Source of the DNA: Morchella semilibera
Lineage: Eukaryota; Ascomycota; Pezizomycetes; Pezizales; Morchellaceae
Length of the DNA: 64,000 nt
Reading direction: 5' to 3'
Assembly: GCA_009192285.1 (NCBI GenBank)
Contig: CM018605.1
Span: 1,698,530 to 1,762,529, forward strand
The position numbers and the translations under genes are program-made. Position 1 is the first letter of the stretch. The number at the start of each line of letters is the position of its first letter. Shown piece after piece: positions 39,162 to 50,420 of the stretch. Under the pieces are notes generated by a model, which worked only from the letters and a program-made list of their open reading frames with translations, was not told the origin of the DNA and ran no database searches.

Positions 39162-40411
39162 ACCAAGCGGTGTTTTATTATATATTTCTAGTACAAGTCT
39201 TTTTTCTCTGGTGTTTTTTCGCTGGCGCTTTGGTCTGGTTGGGTACATACCATTGTAATTAAAGCGATACATCCCCGAATCGTTTGTTTCGTTTTCCATA
39301 GCTTTCTGTATTTTGTAGGGGGTTACGGCGTATGAGTGCTCTTATAATATCTTCTGTTTGTAAAGTCGCGTACAGGGTATTTCTGGGCTCAACACAGTGT
39401 ATTATGTATATTAGTCATTACCCAGGTCTGTATGATTCGAACGTTTTTAATGGTTTTGAACACCTTGATGTTTATGTGCATCCAAGGAGAATCGTGGGTC
39501 ACCAGAACCAAATGGAGATGAATAACGCTGCGTCCTGTGAAGTTCAAGGACAAGTAACATTATAATGTAAGTACTTGCCAGCTACATACATGTACGTAAG
39601 TAGTTGGAACCCAATTGATCAAATGCTTCCTTTCCATTTACCCCATCCAACGCTTTAGGGGCTGGGCTGCTCCCTTGGCCGAGCACGTTAGTGCAATCCC
39701 CCGTAGAGTACACTTGTGCGATTAGCACTTTCATAACCTTGATTCGTCTCTAAAGTGTCTGACCAAGAAACTCAAGCCTCTGCGCATATGCGGTTACTAA
39801 GGTACGCGGTGTATTCAAAACATACGTCACTAAAAAGCCGTTATAATTAATCTTCCCCTCCTCATCCCCCTTTCTTTTCATTCACCCAGATGCTCTGTGT
39901 TGGAAGCGACCCTTCAGAGAATCACGACAGATCATGATCATCCCACCGACACTGACCCGGGTCGTAGAGTTTCTACATGTATGTATTGGGCCCTGTCGTA
40001 TGTTACGATTTCGGGGCTTAGCACCAAGACTAACCACATGTAGTGGGGACCCAAGCTTGATCGCCGATCAATGAACTAAACAAACTCTATGACACCTAAA
40101 ATTAACGACCTGATTGCTACCAACGCTATAATTGTCTGAAACTCTATTCTTGATTGCTATGGCCCGTATAAGACGTGTACGTTAACGATTCCCATCTTCG
40201 AGCTTTAGAAAAAAAGGTGTTCTTGTTCTCATAGTCCATCTGGTAAAGGAAATAGGAAAATTTTTATTAAAATAACAAACAAACGAAAGCCTAAGGCGTT
40301 GGCGGGTGTTACAATATGTAATTACATAAGGCCCTCTTGTGTTCCTAAACTTTCCAAAAAGAAAGGAAGGAAAAAAAGGAGGAGAAGAAGAAAGAAGATA
40401 AAGGACACACC
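39162..40411. other. Convergent intergenic region
   Basis: Lies between the converging 1133-aa gene and the metallophosphoesterase gene. It is AT-rich with two TACATGTA palindromes (39587, 39974). No gene is seen. Confidence 0.5.
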
Positions 40412-41517
40412 TCACCTTCTCACAACTGGCAGCTCCATATCAATTAATACCCCCCCACACCGAATGTTCTTATCATTATCTACTAAACTCGCATTAACAC
40501 ACAAAGTTTCTTCCCTCATCCTTAGAGGCCGTTCTCCATCCCTCGACACATCTATATTCCACGAAGCATTTGCGTCTGTAACATCCGCTTTCTCCTTTAG
40601 CTCGCTTTCGCTCGGCACCGGATCTAGCTTAATAGCAGTGCCGACAAGTCTGTGGGTTATGTGGTCCCGTACTGGCGTGGAGCCTTCAGTATTTGGCGCG
40701 TTGTCTTCAGAATAATGACCCGTAGGGCTGTCGGCGTCGCTAGCACTCCTTCTAGTCTCATCTTTCTCCCCCCATTGGACTCGGGTTGCCCCAAAACTCT
40801 CATGGATATGACCAAAAACGTGCAACATCGGTTTCACCTTCTCCAGGCGCCGGAATAGCCATTGGCATCCAACATGCTCTCCATTTTTCTCCAGCTTATC
40901 GTTGATTCCCATCGGAGGTCCATGAGTGATGACTATGTCTACTCCTTCAGGTATTGGAACGATACCAGCCTGATTACTTGGCGGATTAAACCGATCCTCG
41001 TCGCGATCATAGCCAAACGCCCAGTCATTAGCACCGGGCAGCCATGGCTGATACGGAGATGCATAGACCTTGAACTGCGCGTCTTTATTCTTGAGGGCAA
41101 AAACGCGCGTTTCCTCCTTTAGGAACACTATCCCTGCGTCCTCTACATCACGACTAGTCCAGAGAGCTTCCGCATCCGCAAACCTGTAACCACCATCGAA
41201 TTCTAGATCGAGACTTGTATCATGGTTTCCTGTTTGCGGCGACAGGTTAGGCAAGTGGGTGAGATATCAAGAAGAGGGGAGAACTCACCAGCTATGACAA
41301 TTTTGAGTTCTGCCTCACATTCCTTAATCCAGTGGAGGATATCTTCATATTCCCCAAGCTCCCCGTGTTCGGAGAGGTCGCCAGCAATAATCAGAATATC
41401 ACATTTCGGCAGGGGAGACCGGAATATTGTGCCTGATTCTGGTTGTAGGCCATGGATGTCAGAGATAGCCCAGATTCTAACTTTAGTTGTTTCAAGTAAC
41501 TCCGAAGACAAAGGCAT
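40412..41517 (-). CDS. Calcineurin-like metallophosphoesterase (MPPED-like)
   Basis: Two exons, 41289-41517 and 40412-41229, give 348 aa. All metal-binding signatures of the calcineurin-like phosphoesterase fold are present in order: SDIHG (about 20), AGDLSEHGEL (about 45), GNHD (split by the intron, about 77), ITHGPP (about 180) and FGHIHESFG (about 215). Arrangement and length resemble the MPPED1/239AB-type fungal phosphoesterases, enzymes of mostly unknown cellular substrate. After the GHIH motif a Ser/Asp-rich insert precedes a short C-terminal strand region (ETLCVNASLVD). The ATG at 41517 (MPLSSELLETTKVRIWAISD) is the first real start; the open frame upstream begins at a TTG. The leader carries a pure TCTCCC repeat about 50 nt ahead of the start. 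Confidence 0.88.
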
Positions 41518-41567
41518 TATGTTTATCGCTACCCGCAAATACGAGAGAGTAGAGAAGGAGTGGGGAG

Positions 41568-41636
41568 GAGAGGGAGAGGGAGAGGGAGAGGGAGAGGGAG
41601 AGGGAGAGGGAGAGGGAGAGGGAGAGGGAGAGGGAA
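41568..41636. repeat. (GGGAGA)n microsatellite
   Basis: About eleven uninterrupted GGGAGA units. On the strand of the phosphoesterase gene this is a TCTCCC tract roughly 50-120 nt upstream of its ATG, so it lies in its leader or core promoter. Copy number changes could affect expression (inference). Confidence 0.9.
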
Positions 41637-41683
41637 ATAAACAGTTAACGAGAGGGAAATAAACAGTTAACGAGAGGGAGAGG
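41631..41683. repeat. Tandem duplication of a 22-bp unit
   Basis: The unit GGAAATAAACAGTTAACGAG occurs twice in direct tandem right after the GGGAGA microsatellite, as expected from slippage. Confidence 0.8.
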
Positions 41684-41769
41684 TAATGACTCTAAGCTGC
41701 TGGTTCGCGATTGGGTTTGGCGTCGATATCGAGAAGGAGATACGTCCGCACCTGACCGCACCCACAACC

Positions 41770-41789
41770 GGGGGGGGGGGGGGGGGGGG
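41770..41789. repeat. G20 homopolymer
   Basis: Twenty consecutive G, the longest of several long G or C runs in the window. It lies in the gap between the phosphoesterase and ARPC5 genes. Confidence 0.9.
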
Positions 41790-43070
41790 CAAGCTCGAAC
41801 ATGGCAGCCATAATGCACACTGGACCAGCCAAGGCACATAAGGCGGCTTCGATTTCTTTTCTATCGAGCATGACCCTGTCAACCCCCCTCCCCCTCCCTC
41901 GCGCCCGACGTCACTATTTAGCTACATAGCTTATGCGTAGATATAAGGTTATTGCAAGTGGCGGCCAGAACTTATCGTGTTTAGTAAAAACAAAGTAGCC
42001 ACTGATCAAGTTACTAGGGAGGAGGTTAGAATCAATTCCGTTTCCAAATGCAAAAGACATCAAGTGAATTAACGTTGATGGTGAATGTCGTATTGTACGC
42101 TCAATAAAATTGGGGGATGTCTCACAGATTTCTATAGTAGTACAAGGAAATAGGGCAAATTGACGGTACTGATACATCCCCCGCATACATACATGTATAC
42201 CCTTACCAATGTATTACATGCGGTTATGTTCTTCTGGCGAACATGGCGAATCACTAATACTAATCTGTTGGCCAAAACCTTCTGAATGACTGTCCGATTA
42301 TCTGAACCCGTAACAACCAACATGTGAGGACGGATTAACATTTAAAAGAATACAAGAAAGAACGTCGTTACATCTTCCCTGGTGCCCCTAGCCCGCTAAT
42401 GCAGGGATTTCTCTATTCTGACGTGTTGAGACGAACAGACCCTGGTGATCCGAATCTGCTGTACCGAATAACCTGTTAATAATTTACTATCTGTTTGTTA
42501 AGCCTTGATCCTTGGAAACTCCAGCTAAATGGGCCGTTGATTTTACGACACCCGAATTCAATAAAAAAACCCGTGATTGACGTGATTGACGCACATCCCA
42601 CATGCTTACGTTTATTTGGCAGTTCTCATACATGTATGTACTAAGACTAAGCCAATGGCCACAGTGTCTCGGTATTTGCCCACAACCCTCGGTACATGTA
42701 TGGTATCTCTATGGAGTGCACGGAGGAGGGGGGAAGGGAAGGGGACGGATTATCCTCCCTGATATCAGATGTTTGAACAACTGAGATATTGTTTCTCTCA
42801 GTTAAGTGTTGTGCTTGACTGCACTAATCTACATGTATGTACCCGCCCCTGCATAATTTCTCCGAACACCACTGTTGTTGCATACACGCAAAAAAGTGCC
42901 AAGTCCCCCCCCATTTTGTATGCACGTTCGGAAACGTCATGGACGGGTAAGTACTTGCGCGACTGTAACGGCAGCCCCCGCATATTACAATAGTACAATC
43001 ACCAAAGCTCCGTCCCAACCACAACCATTCACCACCCTCACTAACACAACAACCCATACTTTAATCAACA
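41790..43070. promoter_or_regulatory. Divergent intergenic region, phosphoesterase / ARPC5
   Basis: AT-rich DNA with four TACATGTA palindromes in 650 bp (42190, 42629, 42693, 42830), the densest cluster in the window, directly upstream of ARPC5. No gene is seen. Confidence 0.5.
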
Positions 43071-43836
43071 ATGGCAGCAATTAACTACCGGCTTATTGAC
43101 ATCGACGCCCTCGATCCCGAAGCTGCCTTCCCAGCCGACCTTCTTGCACCCCACTTCGATCCCGTATCGGTGGGAGAGATCCAGGGCCTCGCCAACGCCT
43201 GTCGCCAGCAGTTACAACGCGGCGAGCAAGAGGATGCACTTGTGTCTGCTCTCCAGAATGTCCCATATGGTGGCGATGATGCTGGAAAGGTACCTACCCC
43301 TGCCATCTCGTGCCTTTGGGGGGGGGGGGGGGGAAGCGCTAACGAAACATAGGATCTGCACCTTGCGACAGTGCTCGAGATACTGTCGTCCATCAAAGCT
43401 GTCGAGATGTCGCCGATCCTTTCGAGGCTTTATGCAGGCCCCGCGGGGACAGAAATGCTGGATACTCTGATGAAGTGGGTTTTTCTGTCCTCGTTTGTTT
43501 CTGGAGATATCGCTAACAGGTGTGATTATGTGGATAGGTATCTCTACAAGGGTATGGCCCGCCATAATGGGGCTACGCCGGCGCTCTCGCAGCAGGCAAC
43601 GGGGAGCACGCAGAGGGAGTTTGGTGTTGCCCCGGGAAGAGGAGACGGTGGTGGTATGAGCGTCCTGTTGAGCTGGCATGAGAAGGTATACTTTCCTATG
43701 CAATTCGAGGATGGGAGGCATGATTGCCGTGTATTTGGGGTGAGATTGATCTAACAAGTACATGTATGAATAGGTTGTCGAAATTGCGGGCGAGGGATCC
43801 ATTGTGAGAGTCATGACCGATCGCAGGACGGTATAA
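43071..43836 (+). CDS. Arp2/3 complex subunit 5 (ARPC5, p16-Arc)
   Basis: Smallest subunit of the seven-protein Arp2/3 complex that nucleates branched actin at endocytic patches. Four exons, 43071-43289, 43353-43474, 43538-43685 and 43774-43836, give 183 aa, slightly longer than animal ARPC5. Conserved features are NYRLIDIDALDPEAAFPAD at the N-terminus, ALQNVPYGGDD, then VLEILSSIKAVEMSPIL and LMKYLYKGMA, and the C-terminal SVLLSWHEKVVEIAGEGSIV. A Gly/Gln-rich insert (QQATGSTQREFGVAPGRGDG) typical of fungal orthologues separates the last helices. Intron 1 is 63 bp and carries a 16-base G run (43318-43333) just before its acceptor. Intron 3 contains a TACATGTA. The gene looks intact. Confidence 0.93.
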
Positions 43837-45244
43837 AAGCTTGTTTAGCTTGATGGGAGAGGGGTAATAGACGTTTGTTTAAGATATTGCTAAATACCAT
43901 GCGTAGAGCTTCAATGCAGGTTTTTAATTAGAGTGATTTGAACAACTAGAGCTCTGACCCTAAACTAATAGCCTCTTTCGAATTAATAAAACATGTGACA
44001 GCTGCCATTCCAATCGCACGGGCACGCGAGTTCACCCAGAGATAGGTAGTCTTGAATCGGTTGGGTGGCTGCTGTCTAACCGTAGTCTCGAGGTAGACGT
44101 CGTGTGTTAGGAACACATAACCCAACCCATGGACAAAACAGTTCTCAGGGGTGAAACCCTGAAGTCTGATGTTTCTATAACACAGGTACATATCACACAG
44201 TTGTACAAGTACCTAAATTATCATTATGCGTTCCTCACATGGGCTGCATGTAATAAATAACTCCACATCAACGACGATATGTGTTCCACTTATCACTGTA
44301 CTTGACGTTACACCAAGCCACTTTAGGTTTGATGGGAATGCCGATACTACGGTTCATCTAACCGCCGCCACATGGAAGATCCGGGTCAGTAACAGCACTT
44401 GAATCGTGGCTGATGGAGCCCCCGGTCATGATCCTTAGACCGGGACAAATATTCTTCTGAGTTTCCGTGGCGGTGTAAACTCTAAAATAAGGCATAGGCT
44501 CTGTGCCACTTCCGGTGGACACGAAGTAATTTGCGGGGGATATAGTATCATGGGATGCACATTTATTTGAATATGTATAATACTGGGTATTTCACGCTCT
44601 ATTATTTATGAAGGAGACGGAACGCAGCTAGTATAGTTTGGTTTGTGGTTGAGGTTGAAGTTGTAGTTGATTGGGGATAGAAACTTCCGGGTAATAAAAA
44701 ACTAAATATTCAAACCCAACGTCGTAAGTAGCTGGCAATTAATTACATGCACATGTATCACTAAACCAGTTATAATTATGAAACCACTTTGTGCTTAATT
44801 GGTCCCTTTTTGTTTTACCGTCCACAATGGTTTGTAGAAACCTACTCGCACCCGCTTATAAACCAACGACATCACTTCCCCACCGGTAGAATAGACATTA
44901 TCAAACCCCTCCTACCGTGATAACCAGTACTTACCAATTACAGTTGAAGGACTGTCACTCAAACCTAGCTAGGTAAGAGAGCCCAGCTGCTGAAGTATAG
45001 CACACAATATGTCGCGATACGGCTTCACCGGGCCTATACCAACTCCGAGACCTGACCTCACCGAGTCGCTCAAAATGATTATTCCCCAACAGCAACTATC
45101 CAGATAAATACTACCAACTCTACCTCCAAAGTAGGTGGGTTTTTCTTGATCGTTCCTCATCACGCACAGTACAGTCTTTTCAGCAAAATTAAAAACTAGC
45201 TAGCTAGTATACACTCTTTTCAGCACTTACACCAAATACTCAAA
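43837..45244. other. Gene-free region
   Basis: AT-rich, no recognised gene. A minus-strand open frame at 43946-44191 lacks splice or family support. The last 100 bp hold a doubled CTCTTTTCAGCA-type word (45175 and 45215) directly upstream of the secreted-protein start. Confidence 0.45.
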
Positions 45245-45683
45245 ATGCACTATTCAAGTTTCATCATCCCAATTCTTGCCACACTCTCTGTTGCCTCCGC
45301 TGCGGTGATTCCGCCAAATACTGCCACGCCCCCTCTCTCTGGGACCCCAAACACGGTACAAACCACCACTACCGGCGCTCAAGACACTGCTACAACTGTA
45401 AGTTGTTCCCTCCACCTCTATCTTCATACAATCCGTACTAAAAAAACAAAAAACCTCATAGCTTGACCACTGTATACAACTCCTCACGGCCCACAATAAT
45501 GAAGGCAAAGCCGGCGTTCCCACTGTGTCCGACGAAGTCTCAGCAGCTGTGACAAAGTGCGGGCGCTGTCTGAACACAGCCGACCTGGCTTGCGGGCAGA
45601 AGGGGTACACAAAGCCGGAGATGATCTCGGATACCCTGATGCAGTGCTATGTGAGCTTTTGGCCAAAATCTAAGTGTGCATAG
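45245..45683 (+). CDS. Small secreted cysteine-rich protein, 124 aa
   Basis: Not recognised. Two exons, 45245-45397 and 45462-45683, joined in phase 0 by a GTAAGT...CATAG intron. A signal peptide (MHYSSFIIPILATLSVASAA, cleavage likely after about residue 19) is followed by a Thr/Pro-rich linker (about 20-51, likely O-glycosylated). A compact domain then carries six cysteines: DHC, TKCGRC, DLAC, MQC and SKC, the last one residue from the end. Six cysteines would allow three disulfides. It could be an effector-like or cell-wall protein; this is inference from architecture. The start codon follows an A-rich context (CTCAAAATG). Confidence 0.78.
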
Positions 45684-48600
45684 GGTAGCTGAGGGGCACA
45701 GGAGAGTAGGCTGGGACTACTATTGCTGGGTTTAATGGAGTTTTGGCTTGTGTTTTGGTTTAGGGAAATAGATAGTGTGGTATCTTTTTTTATGAGAATT
45801 CTGCTATTTTTTGTGTGGCCCAGAGTGTGGATTTCGTAACTATTGTTATAGGCATGTGAGGGTAGGCGCTTATCGATGTGCAATAACCAATAATGGGGCA
45901 TGGCATTTTACCTCGACGAATTTGAAGCGCTATCTCTGATAGTAGTCATTTACAGTTTTGTAAACAGCATGAAGAAGAAATATATCCAAACAGACCCCCC
46001 CCCCCCCAAAGTGGCTCGCCAGAGGCCGCAATACCGACCCGTGATATAGATCCATTGCTATCACGATGTGAACCCACGTAAAGCGTGATATACCGTTAAT
46101 TACTACATGTATTAGATGAAGTTTCGGAAACTGGTAAAAAAAAAAAAAAGTCACTAGCACCGAAAGGGAGTGGGTAATATATAGTGTAGGATCATAGGCG
46201 GTCACTCATGCTCTGTAATGGATTGATTGATTGATAGCCCATGCATGAACTGAAGCATGGAGAACCACACAGTTATTACTCAGAACCTTAAAGAATAATA
46301 CAGCTAGCCACCTCCACGACTTATTATTAGCTAGAAAGTTCAAAGCCATTAAGCGGTAATGTAGGTCTCTAGTGATAGTATGCTCGCTCAATACTTAGAA
46401 TCTAATAGCTAACATATTAATTACCTTAATGATTTAACCTAATTAACATAAACGGATACCAAGAAACCGGAGTAATAGTCTGTTTATTCTAAAGCGCCCT
46501 TAGCGGCATCAAGGCAGGGGGCGGGGCCGGAGCCTTGTTCATGACCACGACGACCACAGACATTCCAACCTCGATATATCCTGCTCCGCTTCCCCCTCTT
46601 ACATCTACGTAGCTACCCCTCACCCTCACGGTTCACTGACTATACTCAGCTAGTTTGAGCTCAAACATATCCGTCATGGGCTTTACGGGCCATGTCAGGC
46701 TCGAACTATATCAAGCCACAAACGCATATACTGATGTCTTTCAGAACAGAGGTGATGTTTGAGATGTCGCAGACGCTTCTACCCGTGCATCACTATCCCT
46801 GTCACCAACGGACTGTGTCGATTCAGGCTCGAGCCAACGTCCGATCAGGCTCGTACCCGGCATACACTCCTCGTACATTCTCACCCCACTTCACCCTTCA
46901 CAAGCTGATTGAACTGAATCATTCAAAAAAAATTCTCACCCCCTAACACCCCAACGGGCAACAACCCCAACGAGACCGTCCAGTTGACCCCTCAGTCTAA
47001 GCAAAACTAGGCTATGCATCTAGATCTTTCATTATCCCAACAACCCCTCTTTCTCGTATCTAGGCCCCTAGTCGGAAAGTCATCGAGCTGCAGATTTCCG
47101 CGGGGTGGAGGATATGCTCGAAGGGCGGTCGCACTAATAGTGTATATTTCCTGATGATAGGTGGCTGGGAGTCAAGTTTGACCTGAGTGTATGCTCTGAG
47201 ATGCCCCCCCACCAGCGCAACTAGAGACTTTGGTAGAGTGTGGCTATCCAGCGAGCGTACGCGTTCTAGTGGTAGGGACCGGAGAAGTAAATGCCTCCAA
47301 TAAACTCTAGATCCGGTCATTCGCTCTTGGGAGCGTTTACCTCAGAACCTACCTGTCTGTGAAGCAAACCTAATCGGATACGTCATGAGGTAATACGATA
47401 ACCTTTTCTAGCATCAGGAGGTCCATGACTTACATAATTAGTGCTATAGATCTAGGAATTCAATATGGAAATCTCTGATACGTGCGGTGATACGTGTGGT
47501 GAAATTGGGGGTACTATCCGTACTTTAATATGGATGTAAAAGGCCCTATTCATCCATCGGTGGAAGGCAGAGTGTGAATATACTATGCTCCGTTAGACAA
47601 AAAGAAAAAAGAGTTACTGACAGTCCAACCGCCCATCTTCGTAAGCATCTTTTCACTAGAACACCTATTCTGACTCTGCTAATGGCTGATACTTGAATGT
47701 CTGAAATCCAGTGCTTGGTGAAAATTATTTTCACCGTCCATCTAAGAATGCAGTGGTTACCAAGACTAAACTCGCTTTATTAATGGTACAGGATGCCACT
47801 TTATTTAAGCGCTCTATTTTAAGATATTGTCCCTACTATTTGGGGTTTTCAGGGATGATTTCATGATCAATTCTTTGAAAATACTCTACTAAGTTAAGGT
47901 ACGTGATCTGTCAGCTGTAAATCATTGATAGACTTCTGACAGAATAAAGTGCGGTGATATCTTGATTTTAAAACTTTGAAATCTTTCTATGTGGTTATAT
48001 TCGGATAGGACAACCGACACCGACCTTTCCCAATCGGCAGGTTCGTTCTGGAAGGCGAAAGTGACTTTTGTGGTCGCTGGTTCAGTATTAGCGTGATTAA
48101 ATATATAGAAACAAGACATCGGTTTCATATTAAAGACATATGGTAGGTATATGTACTCTATATGATCTAGTTCCCATTGAGACTGAAACCTCATTGTGGA
48201 TCATTTCAAAGTCAATTTCTCCGGAATCAAGTCCTAACTACATGTATTTCTTTGACGATTGACGATTGGTGGGGGGGCTCCACCCATCACCTTATCAAAA
48301 AAATAGCGCCAGGTAGGTGTGTTGTTATCCTACTTTCAAGTAGCCAAAACGCGGAATCATCTAGCCAATGTTGTTTTTAATCATGAGTATTCGCGGTCGC
48401 GTAGTGTATGAAATTGGATGTGCCATCACGCTCAATTATTCTTCTGTCGGCCAAGCAGCGGTTAGATCTGGAACTGGTACCTGCATGCGTCCATCTCTCT
48501 GGATACTTTAGCTCTGTACACATTCTTAGGTCGATCAGGATGCTAAAAACCGACTTGATTGCTAGCCAGATATTTAAACTTCCCGTCTTGGGTTAGAATT

Positions 48601-48957
48601 AATTGCGATATTTATAGATTCTTTAATTTTAACCAATCAAGCGCTGGATCTATCCAAGGGAGTTTTGCATAGAACGGAAAAACTATTAAGCGCCAGCCTA
48701 TTGAAACGACACGACCAGGGCAAGATGAAACGCACAATACAATACTATCATATCAAATCTGTGCTCTGCCAGCTATATATCTAGCATACCGACTTGCTTT
48801 CTGTACCTGCTCATTATAAAGAAATTAGCACCGACATACACTCACTCTCCCTTCTGCTGGTCAGAATATACTTGCGAATCAAGTTATAATTACGAATCTC
48901 ACGAATTTCATATACTCAATCACCCCCCTGCCGGTCAGATACTACTATCTTCTCGAA
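45684..48957. other. Gene-free AT-rich region
   Basis: 3.3 kb with no recognised gene. Noted are a C13 run at 45995, TACATGTA at 46104 and 48239, and a TATAAA at 48815-48820 that belongs to the next secreted-protein gene. Degenerate frames near 46.7 and 47.1 kb have no supporting structure. Confidence 0.5.
48815..48820 (+). promoter_or_regulatory. TATAAA box of the 139-aa secreted protein
   Basis: TATAAA 138 bp upstream of the ATG at 48958, followed by a pyrimidine-rich leader with a doubled CTGSYGGTCAGA-like word (about 48857 and 48928). Confidence 0.45.
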
Positions 48958-49377
48958 ATGCTCAAATTTATCTTCTTCCTCTTCATGCTTGGCATGCTTC
49001 CATTGGCTTTTTGCGCCCCAGGCCCTTCACCTGTCGAAATAATTTGCACAAGCATGCTCAGCGACGAGCTTCTCGCCCGTATTGACAGTGCCATCGAGAT
49101 CGTCAGAGAATTCGAAAGCCCCGACGATTGCAGACAGACAACCCCCACAACCCCACCAAATGATTCAGAATGCACGGCTCTTGTGGAGAGCGATGGAATT
49201 GGGATCCTGATGTGTGGGCCTACAGGCGTTAGGCGGGGCTGCGGCGTGATCGCAAATGCGCTGGAAAAGGTCGTCCAGAAATGCCCCAAGAAGGAGCCCA
49301 AGAAGCCCGGAAACGATGGCGGCGAATACATTATCCACATAGATGGTGGAAATATCAATTTCAAGTTAACATGGTAG
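48958..49377 (+). CDS. Secreted cysteine protein, 139 aa (family A, copy 1)
   Basis: Not a named family. Single exon. Signal peptide MLKFIFFLFMLGMLPLAFCA with likely cleavage just after. The mature domain has six cysteines. The last four have spacing C-X13-C-X8-C-X13-C (ECTALVESDGIGILMCG, RRGC, QKC), and a Gly-rich tail follows (NDGGEYIIHIDGGNINFKL). The same spacing and a similar Gly-rich tail occur in the protein at 59791-60189, which I take as a divergent paralogue. A C-G pair after the second of the four and an alanine-rich helix between the last two are common to both. The architecture is that of small secreted fungal effector-like or wall-associated proteins; function unknown. Confidence 0.8.
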   Translation: MLKFIFFLFMLGMLPLAFCAPGPSPVEIICTSMLSDELLARIDSAIEIVREFESPDDCRQTTPTTPPNDSECTALVESDGIGILMCGPTGVRRGCGVIANALEKVVQKCPKKEPKKPGNDGGEYIIHIDGGNINFKLTW

Positions 49378-49892
49378 AGGGACTTATTTTACATTTATCC
49401 ATGCACGGCAGTTATGCTTTGGGGGGAGCGCATTAATCTTTTTTCTTTCTTTGTTTATTTTCTTGTATTCTATTTTTTTTTTATGTTTTTTGTTTATTTT
49501 TGTTTTATGTTTTTTGCCGATATTAATAGTGATGAAGATGTCAAGCTGGGAATAATGTATGTTTAATTACTTGTAATTCATCAATGATCCTCATGAAGTT
49601 CTAACTGTGCGAATCTATCATTGTGAAATTTGCCCGGATCTGTCAAGACTACTTACAAGAATTCCTTCTCCCACGCTCTCTTAGGCATCTTCCCCCCTCA
49701 ACACGATATTCTCATGGCTATTCATAACCTGATCCATCACAATAGTATTATCGAGATTGATATTGCTACTGCTTCATACGTTTTCATACCAACGAACCTA
49801 ACTATCTGTATCCATACATTATATTTATTCCCGAACTTCTATAATCATGATCGGTGGTTCGGCTCGGCCATATGATAAATTTGGGGTGAAAA
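49378..49892. other. Downstream region of the secreted-protein gene
   Basis: T-rich 3' region (49435-49520), then AT-rich DNA. No gene. Confidence 0.45.
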
Positions 49893-50110
49893 ATGTACCC
49901 AGGGTGTTGGAAAGTGATGCACATTTTGACTAGACAACACCCAAATACTTTATCACAATACAATAAAATCGTACAGAACCTCTCTATATATACTTGGTGA
50001 AGAGTATCTGCACACTCATGTTTACCTTGAAATAGCCTGGTGTGGAAATCGATTCCCATGTGGCTATGAAACCACCGAATGTGCATCACTTTCCGACACC
50101 CTAGGTACAT
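49893..50110. mobile_element. MITE with 33-bp terminal inverted repeats, 218 bp
   Basis: The left end starts ATGTACCCAGGGTGTTGG and the right end, on the other strand, ATGTACCTAGGGTGTCGG. The match continues through AAAGTGATGCACATT, 33 bp with two or three mismatches. There is no coding capacity inside. Flanks are AAA on both sides; a target duplication is not certain. The general form (GTGTYGGAAAGTGATGCAC) suggests a DNA transposon derivative, family unassigned. Confidence 0.75.
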
Positions 50111-50125
50111 AAAGGCTTTATATAT

Positions 50126-50246
50126 GTACTCGTCTACCAGGGCAAGAACCAGAAAATGCGAAAGGATTATTTGTATGGCAGAACGTACAAATAATCCTTG
50201 ACTTTGTCACTCGCATTTTCTGGTTCTTATGCTGGTAGACGAGTAC
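50126..50246. mobile_element. Foldback element, 121 bp
   Basis: Arms begin GTACTCGTCTACCAG on both strands, continue through AAGAACCAGAAAATGCGA, and meet at the inner GGATTATTTGTA / TACAAATAATCC pair. An 11-bp insertion sits in the right arm. The whole element is a near-perfect hairpin without coding capacity. Confidence 0.75.
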
Positions 50247-50250
50247 TAGT

Positions 50251-50297
50251 CAATAGGACTTTGGTTGCTACAGCCATTACCTACCCCCGTCCTATTG
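50251..50297. repeat. Short inverted repeat CAATAGGAC / GTCCTATTG
   Basis: Nine-bp arms separated by 29 bp, lying directly between two larger foldback elements. Confidence 0.5.
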
Positions 50298-50312
50298 ATA
50301 AAAATTTGGCAA

Positions 50313-50420
50313 GTACCGGGGATTCACCTAAAGTCTGAAGAATCTGATAAGACAGATACCCCTGCTTTACAGCAAAATCGGCTGATCGAGTTCTTCAGAC
50401 TTATGCTGAACACCCGGTAC
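50313..50420. mobile_element. Foldback element, ~108 bp
   Basis: The left arm starts GTACCGGGGATTCACC and the right arm, on the other strand, GTACCGGGTGTTCAGC. Both continue into AAGTCTGAAGAA. Like the 121-bp element beside it, it begins and ends with GTAC. Confidence 0.65.

Noticed and set aside
41518-41538. Upstream extension of the phosphoesterase to a TTG codon
   Set aside because: ATG 41517 gives a complete family-like N-terminus directly before KVRIWAISDIHG.
43946-44191. Minus-strand 81-codon frame
   Set aside because: No promoter, splice or family support. A short TPEN-x-F resemblance to the 56.3-kb stretch is too small to mean anything.
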